The position numbers were made by a program, and so were the translations under genes. From Sinorhizobium saheli (GTDB lineage: Bacteria > Pseudomonadota > Alphaproteobacteria > Rhizobiales > Rhizobiaceae), in assembly GCF_001651875.1 (NCBI RefSeq), contig NZ_LNQB01000082.1, positions 86,904-150,903 of the forward strand: a DNA stretch of 64,000 bases, read 5' to 3'. Under the pieces are notes generated by a model, which saw only the letters and a program-made list of their open reading frames with translations, was not told where the DNA came from and did no database searches. This document shows positions 54,982 to 63,881 of the stretch, in pieces (positions within the stretch are counted from its first letter, which is position 1; each line of letters begins with the position of its first letter).

Positions 54982-56006
54982 GCGCCGGGCGCGGTCATTT
55001 CCCCGGCGAGCGGCCGGGCCATGCGGGCGCGGATCTCCTCCGCAGGCAGCCCTTCCGCGATCAGCACATGGAGCTTCGCAAAGGCGGCCTCCAGCGTCAT
55101 GTCGCCCCCCGAAACGACGCCGATGCGGGCGAGCGCCGCCCCGGTGGCATAGGTGTCCTGCGCCACGGCGCCGATCACGCATTGCGTGGTATTGACCACG
55201 GTGACGCCCCGCGCCACCGCCTGGCCGATGGCGCCGACGAGCCGCGCGTCGGCCTCCGGCACATTGCCGACGCCATAGCTGCGCAGCACCACGCCGCGCA
55301 GATCGGCAGAGGCGAGCACCGCCTCGAAGACGCGCGGCGAAAGACCCGGGTGGATGGTCAGCACCGCCACCGCCTCCGGTTCGAAATGCTCCGGCTGAAG
55401 GAACGCCCTGGGCTCCGCGCCGAGGAGCAACGCGCCGTGCAGCACGATGTTGATGCCCGCTTCGGCGATCGGCGGATAGTTGGGCGAATCGAAGGCGTCG
55501 AAACGGTCGGTGGCGATCTTGCGGCTGCGGTTGCCCCTGAGCAGCTTGCGGCCGAAGCAGAGGCCCACCTCGCGGATCGCAGGCTGCGCCGCAAGGATGA
55601 GCGCCATCTCGAGATTTTCCAGGGCGTCGCTGCGCGGCGCCGCGAGCGGAATCTGCGCGCCGGTGAGGATCACCGGCTTGTCGAGTCCGCGCAGCATGAA
55701 GGAGAGCGCGGAGGCCGTCCAGGCCATGGTGTCGGTGCCGTGGAGGACGACGAAGCCGTCATAGGCGTCCCAGCGGCGCACCAGTTCGCCGGCAATGGCC
55801 GGCCACTGTGCCGGCTGCAGATTGGCGCTGTCGATCAGGCGGTCGAGTTCGACGATGTCGCAACCGGGCAGCGGCGTGGCCGAGGCCGTTTCGCCCAGCC
55901 GGCGCTTGAGCAGCGCGCCGAAACCCGGCATCGGCCTGAGCCCGCCGGGAGAGGGCTCCATGCCGATGGTGCCGCCGGTGTGGAGGATGAGGATGCGGGG
56001 TGTCAT
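54960..56006 (-). CDS. L-asparaginase (type I/II family)
   Basis: A 348-residue amidohydrolase, probably cytoplasmic as no signal peptide is seen. The N-terminal catalytic threonine is in ILILHTGGTIGMEPSPGGL (about residue 11). The second threonine region is DGFVVLHGTDTMAWTASALS, and PVILTGAQIPLAAPRSDA follows. It hydrolyses asparagine (possibly glutamine) to the acid and ammonia. The ATG at 56006 was chosen because the longer reading frame upstream is basic shadow sequence. It is convergent with galM, with a 22-base overlap of the stop regions. Confidence 0.92.
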   Translation of the reverse strand: MTPRILILHTGGTIGMEPSPGGLRPMPGFGALLKRRLGETASATPLPGCDIVELDRLIDSANLQPAQWPAIAGELVRRWDAYDGFVVLHGTDTMAWTASALSFMLRGLDKPVILTGAQIPLAAPRSDALENLEMALILAAQPAIREVGLCFGRKLLRGNRSRKIATDRFDAFDSPNYPPIAEAGINIVLHGALLLGAEPRAFLQPEHFEPEAVAVLTIHPGLSPRVFEAVLASADLRGVVLRSYGVGNVPEADARLVGAIGQAVARGVTVVNTTQCVIGAVAQDTYATGAALARIGVVSGGDMTLEAAFAKLHVLIAEGLPAEEIRARMARPLAGEMTAPGAQFFAKT

Positions 56007-56295
56007 GCGCGTTTTGCTCCGGTAGCGTGATCTCCTGCGGGACGTTGGCCGATCGGCGATTCTCGTTCGGTGCGCATGTCGTCGCTCTCGCAAACTAACC
56101 GTTTCGGGAGGCCGGCCCGCTTGGCGTAAAATCCACGTCTCGCCTTTCCTGCCATTGAAATCAATGCCGGCTGGTGGAATTCCCCGATAGAGGATCGCAG
56201 CGTCGTATCGCGACCGAGCGCAACCGCAGCCGGTCGGAACGAGCCGAGCGCATGGCGCAGATTTTGGCTAAGTCGCTTGATTTTCTTGAAGAAAC

Positions 56296-56370
56296 TGGAG
56301 CGGGCGAAGGGATTCGAACCCTCGACCCCAACCTTGGCAAGGTTGTGCTCTACCCCTGAGCTACACCCGC
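56296..56370 (-). tRNA. tRNA-Gly (anticodon GCC)
   Basis: On the minus strand GCGGGTG pairs with CGCCCGC as the acceptor stem. The D-arm sequence AGCTCAGGGGTAGAGC, the anticodon loop CTTGCCAAG with GCC, and the T-loop GGTTCGAATCC are all present. The 3' CCA is encoded. It lies in the 639-bp gap between the asparaginase gene and the YbaK-type gene. Confidence 0.98.
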
Positions 56371-56374
56371 TCAT

Positions 56375-56645
56375 CAGACCCAGGCCCGGGGTAGTCGGTG
56401 GACCTTGGGTGCCGCCCCGTGTTGCGGCGACGGGCGCTATATGGCCTAAGCCTTTTTCAAATGCAACAGGGAAATGACGCGAAATGCGAAGATTTTTTTC
56501 GCGGCGCATCGCAAGCCCGCGAAATGCCGGGGTTCCGCGTGTATGCCGCTCCGCTGTATAGGCATCGTCGCGGTTGAGATTGCACAGTCGGTCCCTTCTT
56601 CGTAAAGCAGGCGAGAATATTCAGGATCGCAGAAAGGATTGACCG
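56375..56645. other. Gap upstream of tRNA-Gly and of the prolyl-tRNA editing gene
   Basis: On the minus strand TTGCAT and CATATA are separated by exactly 17 bases (56466-56438), a candidate promoter for tRNA-Gly with a roughly 60-nt precursor leader. No other gene is seen in these 271 bases. Confidence 0.45.
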
Positions 56646-57155
56646 ATGAGCGAGGGACCGCCGAAGACCGCGGAGGAGCTGTTCCGCTTTCTCGACACGC
56701 TCGGGATCGAACATAAGACGACGCGGCATCAGCCGGTCTTCACCGTCGCCGAATCGGTGGCGCTGCGCGACGAAATACCCGGCGGACATACAAAAAACCT
56801 GTTCCTGAAGGACAAAAAGGACAATTATTTCCTTCTGACGGTCGAGGAGAACGCGACGGTGGACCTGAAGACTGTCCACCAGCTCATCGGCGCCGCCAGC
56901 AAGGTGTCCTTCGGCAAGCCGGACAAGCTGATGGAATATCTCGGCGTGATCCCGGGCGCGGTCACCGCCTTCGGCGCGATCAACGACAAGGAAGGCAAGG
57001 TGAAGTTCGTCCTGGACGAGGCGCTGATGGCATTCGAGACGATCAACTGCCATCCGCTCTCGAACGACCAGACGACCTCGATCGCATCGAAGGACATGCT
57101 GCGTTTCATGCAAGCGACCGGGCACGAGCCGCTTGTCTTGAAAGTGACGGCCTGA
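56646..57155 (+). CDS. Prolyl-tRNA deacylase of the YbaK/ProX (PrdX) family
   Basis: A 169-residue trans-editing enzyme that hydrolyses Ala-tRNA(Pro). The conserved lysine in GGHTKNLFLKDKKDNYFLL (about residue 50) is the catalytic site. GAASKVSFGKPDKLMEYLGV and PGAVTAFGAIND complete the YbaK fold. Its substrate range among ProX relatives is not certain. It lies next to tRNA-Gly, though on the other strand. Confidence 0.9.
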   Translation: MSEGPPKTAEELFRFLDTLGIEHKTTRHQPVFTVAESVALRDEIPGGHTKNLFLKDKKDNYFLLTVEENATVDLKTVHQLIGAASKVSFGKPDKLMEYLGVIPGAVTAFGAINDKEGKVKFVLDEALMAFETINCHPLSNDQTTSIASKDMLRFMQATGHEPLVLKVTA

Positions 57156-57214
57156 CATACGATCTTTGGCGCTGAAATCATGAAGTCGGGCGGCAAGTCC
57201 GCGAGGAGAGAAGA

Positions 57215-58195
57215 ATGGGCGGTAGCGACAATCCCTATGCAGGATCCTTTGGCAACCAGATGACGGGTTCGGCCTCGTTCGGCGGCCAGCCGGGATCGAA
57301 TGCCGCGGGGGCGCCGGGCGACCTCGTCACGGACACGACAACCGCCACCTTCTCTCGGGATGTGCTCGAGGCATCGCGCCAGCAGCCGGTGCTGGTCGAT
57401 TTCTGGGCCCCCTGGTGCGGGCCGTGCAAGCAATTGACCCCGGTGATCGAGAAGGTCGTACGGGAGGCGGCGGGCCGCGTGAAGCTCGTCAAGATGAACA
57501 TCGACGACCACCCCTCGATCGCCGGACAGCTCGGCATCCAGTCGATCCCGGCCGTCATCGCCTTCGTCGGGGGACGTCCGGTCGACGGATTCATGGGCGC
57601 CGTGCCCGAGAGCCAGATCCGCCAGTTCATCGACCGCATCGGCGGCCCGGCCGTCGATGACGGCAAGGGCGAGATCGAGGCGGTGCTCGCCGAGGCGAAG
57701 GCGCTTCTCGACGCCGGCGACGCGCAGAGTGCCGCCGGCCTCTACGGCGCGGTGCTGCAGGCCGAACCGGAAAATACGGCGGCGATCGCCGGCATGGTCG
57801 AGTGCATGATCGCGCTCGGCGAGCTCGGCGAGGCGCGCCAGGCGCTGTCCGGCCTGCCCGAGGCGCTCGCCAAGGACGCGGCCGTCACCGCCGTCTCGAA
57901 GAAGCTCGACCAGATCGAAGAGGCGCGCAAGCTCGGCGATCCGGCCGCGCTCGAACATCAGCTGGCGCTCGATCCGGACGACCATGCGGCAAGGCTGAAG
58001 CTCGCCAAGATTCGCAATGTCGAAGGCGACAGGACCGCCGCAGCCGATCATCTCCTGATGATCATGAAGCGCGACCGCAGCTTCGAGGACGACGGCGCCC
58101 GCCGGGAACTCCTGGCCTTCTTCGAGGTATGGGGGCCGAAGGACCCGGCAACGATCGCCGCCCGGCGCAAGCTCTCCTCGATCCTTTTCTCGTAA
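57215..58195 (+). CDS. Thioredoxin-domain co-chaperone with TPR-like repeats (CnoX/YbbN-like)
   Basis: A 326-residue protein. An N-terminal low-complexity region (Gly/Ser/Asn-rich, about residues 1-35) precedes a thioredoxin domain (about 45-145) with the active site FWAPWCGPCKQL. A C-terminal region of helical repeats (AALYGAVLQAEPENTAAIAG-type TPR, about 165-320) completes it. This matches CnoX/YbbN, which hands reduced substrates to GroEL. The CGPC active site is intact, so it should be redox-active. A LON-domain protein gene follows. Confidence 0.9.
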   Translation: MGGSDNPYAGSFGNQMTGSASFGGQPGSNAAGAPGDLVTDTTTATFSRDVLEASRQQPVLVDFWAPWCGPCKQLTPVIEKVVREAAGRVKLVKMNIDDHPSIAGQLGIQSIPAVIAFVGGRPVDGFMGAVPESQIRQFIDRIGGPAVDDGKGEIEAVLAEAKALLDAGDAQSAAGLYGAVLQAEPENTAAIAGMVECMIALGELGEARQALSGLPEALAKDAAVTAVSKKLDQIEEARKLGDPAALEHQLALDPDDHAARLKLAKIRNVEGDRTAAADHLLMIMKRDRSFEDDGARRELLAFFEVWGPKDPATIAARRKLSSILFS

Positions 58196-58388
58196 GTTCG
58201 CGATGAGGTCGGGAGGACAAGGCGGGACGATGTCCGCGGCGCCGAAAAGGGCTGCCTGATTTTTTTGCCGGCATCGGCTGTGTTCGCGCGTCTCGTCTCT
58301 TGAGATTTTGCCGGGGCGCACCATTTTTCTGATCGTGCCGGCGCTTTTGCATCAGGGCGGCGGGCCGCCATCTGCAGGGTCTATCGGA

Positions 58389-59069
58389 ATGCATGTCGGA
58401 AATGCGCGCTATCTCGGTCCGCAGGACTTGCCGGAGATTCTTCCGGTGTTTCCGTTGACGGGCGCGCTCCTGCTTCCCGGCGCACAGCTTCCGCTCAATA
58501 TCTTCGAACCGCGCTACCTTGCGATGTTCGACGATGCGCTCGCCGGCAACCGGCTGATCGGCATCGTCCAGCCCTCCTTTGCCGAGGGGCGCAACGACAT
58601 CGACGTCTCCGCCGTGCCGGCGCTCTGCCAGGTCGGCTGCATCGGCCGGATCACCTCCTTCGCCGAGACCGGGGACGGCCGTTACATCACCTCGCTCACG
58701 GGCGTGTGCCGCTTCCGCCTCTTCGCCGAGGTCGCCGGCGACCGCGGCTATCGGCGCTTCCGCATCGGCCCCTTCGCCAGCGATCTCGACAATCCCGACG
58801 ACGAGGGCCTCGTCGACCGCCAAGCGCTGCTCGCCGCCTTCCGCGCCTATCTCGACGCCAACAAGCTGGAGGCCGACTGGGAAAGCGTCGAACGGGCGAA
58901 CAACCGCACGCTCGTCAATTCCATGGCGATGATGTCTCCCTACGGGCCGGCGGAAAAACAGGCGCTGCTGGAGGCCCCGGATCTCAAGACCCGTGCCGAA
59001 ACGCTGATCGCGATCACCGAGATCGTGCTCGCCCGAAATTTCGGCGACCTCGACAACATCCTGCAGTGA
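58389..59069 (+). CDS. Lon N-terminal (LAN) domain protein
   Basis: A 226-residue protein consisting of the substrate-recognition domain of the Lon protease without the ATPase or protease parts. The hallmark is [20 protein letters not shown] and [14 protein letters not shown] (about residues 17-51), then [17 protein letters not shown]. Such stand-alone proteins are common but of unclear function, perhaps substrate binding. The start at 58389 is the best ATG but is uncertain. An upstream frame from 58308 exists. Confidence 0.88.
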   Translation: MHVGNARYLGPQDLPEILPVFPLTGALLLPGAQLPLNIFEPRYLAMFDDALAGNRLIGIVQPSFAEGRNDIDVSAVPALCQVGCIGRITSFAETGDGRYITSLTGVCRFRLFAEVAGDRGYRRFRIGPFASDLDNPDDEGLVDRQALLAAFRAYLDANKLEADWESVERANNRTLVNSMAMMSPYGPAEKQALLEAPDLKTRAETLIAITEIVLARNFGDLDNILQ

Positions 59070-59077
59070 ACCGAACC

Positions 59078-59266
59078 ATGGACGTCAACGCCAGCAGGGT
59101 CGACCCGAAGCTTCTCGAGCTGCTTGTCTGTCCCTTGACCAAGGGGCGGCTCAGCTACGACGCCGAAGCCAACGAACTGATCTCGGAAAAGGCCCGTCTC
59201 GCCTATCCGATCCGCGACGGCGTGCCGATCATGCTGGTGTCGGAGGCGCGGAAGATCGAGGAGTGA
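59078..59266 (+). CDS. Trm112 family zinc-finger-like small protein (UPF0434)
   Basis: A 62-residue protein with the Trm112/YcaR signature [20 protein letters not shown] and [17 protein letters not shown]. It starts 8 bases after the LON-domain gene stop. Eukaryotic Trm112 activates methyltransferases. Bacterial single-domain members have no assigned partner here. Confidence 0.9.
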   Translation: MDVNASRVDPKLLELLVCPLTKGRLSYDAEANELISEKARLAYPIRDGVPIMLVSEARKIEE

Positions 59267-59307
59267 AGCGGGTCCGCACCTCTCTGCACCGGATTACTCC
59301 TCCCGAC

Positions 59308-59530
59308 GCATTATCCCTCCCAACCACTTCCCACAAGGGCCCACAAGGGGGAGGGGCTTGTCCGCCGCACCGTCGCCGCCTTTCCTCGGCGCGTAACATA
59401 ACTGGTTGAGCAACCTGGTTTTCTGGCTGGCGTATGAACCCGACGCTGCGGGCATACGTTTCAATGCGGGCAGCCGGTTGCAACGGGCATGATCCCCTCA
59501 CCTTGTGGGGAGGATTGGGGAGGGGTCTCG
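59308..59530. repeat. GC-rich CTCCCC composite inverted repeat (family B, copy 3)
   Basis: The 289-bp gap between the Trm112-like and UbiH-like genes contains CCCTCCCAACCACTTCCCAC to GGGGGAGGGGCTT (59314-59360). Its inverted counterpart CCCCTCACCTTGTGGGGAGG to GGGGAGGGG is at 59493-59527. The layout is similar to 48350-48553. Confidence 0.7.
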
Positions 59531-59555
59531 CCTACCAGAGTAGATGCAGCAGCGC

Positions 59556-60770
59556 TCAGATCGGCTCGCCGGCCAGCAACCGCGGATCGCCGCGGCCGGC
59601 GACGCCGGCGGCCTGGCGGATGAAGAAATTCTTGAGCGAGGGCAGGCGGTCGACGAGGCCGAGGCCGACGTCGCGGATGACCCTGACCGGGGTGATGTCG
59701 TTGGAGAAGAGCCGGTTGAGGACGTCGGTGGTCACCCCCATCCGGAAGGTGTCGAAGCGCCGCCAGGTCTGGTAGCGCTCGAGCACCGCGAGCGAGCCGA
59801 TGTCGAGGCCGAGGCGATCGGCCTCGACGATGGTTTCGGCGAGTGCCGCCACGTCCTTGAAGCCGAGGTTCAGCCCCTGGCCGGAAATGGGATGGATGCC
59901 GTGCGCCGCGTCGCCGGCGAGCGCAAAGCGCGGGGCGACGAAATCGCGGGCAAGCGTCAGGCCGAGCGGAAAGGCCCGGCGGCCGCCGACGACCTTGAGA
60001 CGGCCGAGCTTGTGGCCGAAACGGCGCTCCAGTTCCTCCTCGAAGAGAAAGTCGTCGCCGCTGACGAGGCGTTCGGCGTCATATGTGTTCTCGGTCCAGA
60101 CGAGCGACGAGCGGTTGTTCCCGAGCGGCAGGGTCGCGAAGGGGCCGGCCGGGAGGAAATGCTCCTCCGCCGTGCCGCCGTGCGGGCGTTCATGCTCGAC
60201 GGTCGTGACGATGCCCGATTGGCCGTAGTCGAATTCCACCACCTTTATGCCGGCCGCCTCGCGCAGCCTCGAGCGTACGCCGTCGCAGGCGACGAGGAGG
60301 CGCGCCTCCAGCGCCTCACCGCTCGCAAGCGTCACGGCGACCGCGTGCTCGCCGCTCTTGAAGCTTTCGACCATCGTCGATTGCCGGATCGCAACGCCGG
60401 CTTCCTCGCAGGCGCGGCGCAGCGCGCCGACGAGCGCCGTGTTCGGCACCATGTGGGCAAAGGGGCGGCCATCGCCGCCGTCGCCCTCGAAGGTGAGGAA
60501 GACCGGGCGGACGGGATCGGCCGTCCGCGAATCGGTGATCACCATCTTCAGGATCGGTTCGGCCTCCGGCGCGATCGCGGCCCAGACGCCGAGGACGTCG
60601 AGCATCCGCTCGGCCGCCGCGGCCACCGCCGAGGCCCGCTCGTCCCTCTTCCAGGCGCCTTCCGGCGCGCCGTCAGCGACCACGACGTCAAGATGGGGGG
60701 CCGCCTTCTTGAGCGACACGGCAAGCGACAGGCCGACATAGCCGCCCCCGGCAATCAACACATCGATCAT
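59556..60770 (-). CDS. UbiH/UbiL-type FAD-dependent ubiquinone biosynthesis hydroxylase
   Basis: A 404-residue flavin monooxygenase. The ADP-binding fold is VLIAGGGYVGLSLAVSL. The DG motif is VACDGVRSRLREAAG, and the GD motif, ALAGDAAHGIHPISGQGLNL, is diagnostic of Ubi hydroxylases. Alphaproteobacteria use UbiL, UbiM or UbiH-like enzymes for ring positions C1, C5 and C6; which one this is cannot be told. It would work in the cytoplasm at the membrane. It is divergent from the tesB gene. Confidence 0.92.
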   Translation of the reverse strand: MIDVLIAGGGYVGLSLAVSLKKAAPHLDVVVADGAPEGAWKRDERASAVAAAAERMLDVLGVWAAIAPEAEPILKMVITDSRTADPVRPVFLTFEGDGGDGRPFAHMVPNTALVGALRRACEEAGVAIRQSTMVESFKSGEHAVAVTLASGEALEARLLVACDGVRSRLREAAGIKVVEFDYGQSGIVTTVEHERPHGGTAEEHFLPAGPFATLPLGNNRSSLVWTENTYDAERLVSGDDFLFEEELERRFGHKLGRLKVVGGRRAFPLGLTLARDFVAPRFALAGDAAHGIHPISGQGLNLGFKDVAALAETIVEADRLGLDIGSLAVLERYQTWRRFDTFRMGVTTDVLNRLFSNDITPVRVIRDVGLGLVDRLPSLKNFFIRQAAGVAGRGDPRLLAGEPI

Positions 60771-60859
60771 CCGCCTCGTCTCCCGTCGCTCTTGAGCATC
60801 GTCTTCTGCCTATATAGATCAATGCCATCGCCGTTCCTACCATTGGAGATCGCCGAAAA

Positions 60860-61744
60860 ATGTCGCGCCCCACCGAGACCGCCACGCCCATGGACGCGCT
60901 TCTCGCGATCCTCGACCTCGAAAAGCTGGAGGAGAACCTTTTCCGGGGCCTGAGCCCGCAGGTGGGCTGGCAGCGGGTCTTCGGCGGCCAGGTGATCGGG
61001 CAGGCGCTGGTCGCCGCCCAGCGCACCGTCGACGCGGGCCGCTACGTCCATTCCCTGCATGCCTATTTCATGCGGCCCGGCGATCCGTCGGTGCCGATCG
61101 TCTACGACGTGGACCGCATCCGCGACGGCTCGAGCTTCGCGACGCGGCGGGTGGTGGCGATCCAGCACGGCAAGGCGATCTTCGCCATGTCGGCCTCCTT
61201 CCAGTATGACGAGGACGGCTTCGAGCATCAGTTCGACATGCCGGCCGTGCCGATGCCGGAAACGCTGCCGGGCGAGCGGGAACTGAGGGAGAAGTTCCTC
61301 GTCCACGCGCCGGAGGCGATACGCCGCTACTGGGAACGGCCGCGGCCGATCGAAATCCGGCCGGTATCGGTCGAGCACTATTTCTCGCGCGACAAGCTGC
61401 CGCCGACCCAGGACGTCTGGGTGAAAGCCGTCGGGCAGGTGCCGGACGAGCGCCATCTACAGGCGGCCGTCCTTGCCTATCTTTCCGACATGACGCTTCT
61501 CGACACCTCGCTCTATGCGCACGGCACCTCGGTGTTCGACCGCAACCTGCAGGTCGCGAGCCTCGACCACGCCATGTGGTTCCACCGCCCGTGCCGGATG
61601 GATGACTGGCTGCTCTACAGCCAGGACAGTCCGAGCGCGCACGGCGCCCGCGGCATGACGCGGGGCAGCCTGTTCGATCGCTCGGGCCTGCTGATTGCCT
61701 CGGTGGCGCAGGAAGGACTGATTCGTAAAAAGGCAATTGCGTAA
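60860..61744 (+). CDS. tesB: Acyl-CoA thioesterase II
   Basis: A 294-residue double-hotdog thioesterase. The N-terminal half carries GLSPQVGWQRVFGGQVIGQA and YVHSLHAYFMRPGDPSVPI (about residues 32-87). The C-terminal half has SLDHAMWFHRPCRMDDWLLY and GSLFDRSGLLIASVAQEGLI, which holds the Asp, Thr and Gln catalytic set. It hydrolyses medium- and long-chain acyl-CoA. Length equals the E. coli enzyme within a few residues. It is divergent from the UbiH-like gene, and its 3' end leads into the glnK leader. Confidence 0.93.
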   Translation: MSRPTETATPMDALLAILDLEKLEENLFRGLSPQVGWQRVFGGQVIGQALVAAQRTVDAGRYVHSLHAYFMRPGDPSVPIVYDVDRIRDGSSFATRRVVAIQHGKAIFAMSASFQYDEDGFEHQFDMPAVPMPETLPGERELREKFLVHAPEAIRRYWERPRPIEIRPVSVEHYFSRDKLPPTQDVWVKAVGQVPDERHLQAAVLAYLSDMTLLDTSLYAHGTSVFDRNLQVASLDHAMWFHRPCRMDDWLLYSQDSPSAHGARGMTRGSLFDRSGLLIASVAQEGLIRKKAIA

Positions 61745-61751
61745 AACATGT

Positions 61752-61769
61752 GCAATTTTTAAAAATTGC
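61752..61769. promoter_or_regulatory. Perfect AT-rich palindrome at the tesB end
   Basis: An 18-base perfect palindrome, GCAATTTTTAAAAATTGC, begins 7 bases after the tesB stop and about 110 bases before the glnK promoter. It may be the tesB transcript end structure or an upstream activator site for the sigma-54 promoter. Confidence 0.5.
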
Positions 61770-61878
61770 TCATTCTTTAATCGTTTGAACTGGCGTTTTT
61801 TTAGCATTTTGCCATGCATCCGCGGCAGAATGCGATTTTCCCCTGTCTTTTCCTAGGCTTAGCCTCTCTCCTCGAATC

Positions 61879-61894
61879 TGGCACGCCCCTTGAA
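61879..61894 (+). promoter_or_regulatory. Sigma-54 (RpoN) promoter of glnK-amtB
   Basis: TGGCACG, four bases, then TTGAA matches the -24/-12 consensus (TGGCACR-N4-TTGCW) except for one base in the -12 part. Transcription would start near 61906. NtrC control under nitrogen limitation is known for glnK-amtB in proteobacteria and inferred here. Confidence 0.82.
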
Positions 61895-61931
61895 TGTAGT
61901 TTTCCGGTTGCCCGGCGCTGGAGGCGCTTGA

Positions 61932-62321
<390 letters not shown>

Positions 62322-62348
62322 GCAGCGCCGATCAGGGAGCATTTTTCG

Positions 62349-63776
62349 ATGTCGTCATTCAATCTTTCCCTCTCTCTTCGACGCGTGGGCGCCACCGCTG
62401 CCGCCTTGCTCGCGCCGGTCGTCGCCTTCGCCCAGGAAGCGGCGCCCGCCGCTGCCGAGGCCGTTGCGGCAACGCCGGTTCCGGACAAGGGCGACACCAC
62501 CTGGATGCTGCTGTCTACCATCCTCGTCCTGCTGATGACCCTTCCCGGCCTCGCGCTCTTCTATGGCGGCCTGGTGCGCGCCAAGAACATGCTGTCGGTG
62601 CTGATGCAGGTCCTGATGATCACGGCCGTCGTGATGATCATCTGGGTGACCTACGGCTATTCGCTGACCTTCACGGATGGCGGCTCGCTCAACTCCTTCA
62701 TCGGCGGCTTCTCGAAAATGTTCCTGGCGGGTGTCGACACGACGACCCTGGCGGAAAGCTTCTCGAAGGGCGTCTTCATCCCCGAATACGTCTTCGTCGT
62801 CTTCCAGATGACCTTCGCCTGCATCACGCCGGCCCTGATCGTCGGCGCCTTCGCCGAGCGCATCAAGTTCTCGGCCGTCATGCTGTTCGTCATCCTGTGG
62901 GTGACCTTCGTCTACTTCCCGATCGCCCACATGGTCTGGTTCTGGGGTGGCCCGAGCGCCTATACGGCACCGACCGGCCTGATCTTCTCCTTCGGCGCGA
63001 TCGACTTCGCCGGCGGCACCGTCGTCCACATCAATGCCGGCATTGCGGGCCTCGTCGGCGCGATCATGCTCGGCAAGCGCACGGGCTACAAGCGCGAGAT
63101 CATGGCTCCGCACTCGATGACGCTCACCATGGTCGGCGCCTCGCTGCTGTGGGTCGGCTGGTTCGGCTTCAATGCCGGCTCGAACCTCGAAGCCAATGCC
63201 TATGCGGCCCTCGCAATGATCAACACCTTCCTGGCGACCGCCGCCGCGATCGTCTCCTGGGCGGTCGTTGAAACGCTCGTTCGCGGCAAGGCCTCGATGC
63301 TCGGCGCCGCCTCGGGTGCCGTTGCCGGTCTGGTTGCGGTCACCCCGGCCGCCGGCTTTGCCGGGCCGATGGGCGCGATCGTGCTCGGCCTCGCCGTCTC
63401 GCCGGTCTGCTACTTCTTCGTCGACGTGGTAAAGAACAAGTTCCACTATGACGACAGCCTCGACGTGTTCGGCATCCACGGCGTCGGCGGCATCCTCGGC
63501 GCGATCGCAACCGGCATCCTCGTGAACCCGGCGCTCGGCGGCGCAGGCATCGTCGACTATTCGACCGCCGACTTCGCCGCTGGCTACGCCGGCACGGCAA
63601 CGCAGGTCTTGGCGCAGCTCAAGGGCGTGCTCGTCACCGTCGTCTGGTCCGGCATCGGTTCGGCCATCCTCTTCAAGGTTGTCGATGCGATCGTCGGCCT
63701 GCGCGTTTCGGTCGAAGCGGAGCGCGAAGGTCTCGACCTCTCCTCCCATGGCGAGGCTGCCTATCACGCCAGCTAA
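62349..63776 (+). CDS. amtB: Ammonium transporter AmtB
   Basis: A 475-residue membrane protein. An N-terminal signal-like segment (AALLAPVVAFAQE) is followed by about eleven membrane helices. Hallmarks are LFYGGLVRAKNMLSVLMQ, the gate-region YFPIAHMVWFWGGPSAY, DFAGGTVVHINAGIAGLVGA (twin-His pore region), and FGIHGVGGILGAIATGIL (second pore His). It starts 27 bases after glnK, and PII GlnK would bind its cytoplasmic face when nitrogen is abundant. Confidence 0.97.
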   Translation: MSSFNLSLSLRRVGATAAALLAPVVAFAQEAAPAAAEAVAATPVPDKGDTTWMLLSTILVLLMTLPGLALFYGGLVRAKNMLSVLMQVLMITAVVMIIWVTYGYSLTFTDGGSLNSFIGGFSKMFLAGVDTTTLAESFSKGVFIPEYVFVVFQMTFACITPALIVGAFAERIKFSAVMLFVILWVTFVYFPIAHMVWFWGGPSAYTAPTGLIFSFGAIDFAGGTVVHINAGIAGLVGAIMLGKRTGYKREIMAPHSMTLTMVGASLLWVGWFGFNAGSNLEANAYAALAMINTFLATAAAIVSWAVVETLVRGKASMLGAASGAVAGLVAVTPAAGFAGPMGAIVLGLAVSPVCYFFVDVVKNKFHYDDSLDVFGIHGVGGILGAIATGILVNPALGGAGIVDYSTADFAAGYAGTATQVLAQLKGVLVTVVWSGIGSAILFKVVDAIVGLRVSVEAEREGLDLSSHGEAAYHAS

Positions 63777-63785
63777 GCGAATCGC

Positions 63786-63881
63786 GGCGCCGGCAGACCG
63801 GCGCCGCCAAAAGTCCCGTCGCGATCCGCATTTTTCGCGGATCGCCCTTTCGCCCGGATCCTTGCGATCCGGGCTTTTTTT
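63786..63881 (+). terminator. Triple hairpin ending in the amtB terminator
   Basis: Three hairpins follow the amtB stop: GGCGCCGG/CCGGCGCC (63786-63805), GCGATCCGC/GCGGATCGC (63821-63845), and GCCCGGATC/GATCCGGGC (63852-63874) followed by seven T (63875-63881). The last is an intrinsic terminator. The remaining bases to 64000 show no clear feature. Confidence 0.9.

Noticed and set aside
59544..60953. 469-codon plus-strand open frame over the UbiH-like gene.
   Set aside because: Antisense shadow. The minus strand carries the FAD-binding motifs.
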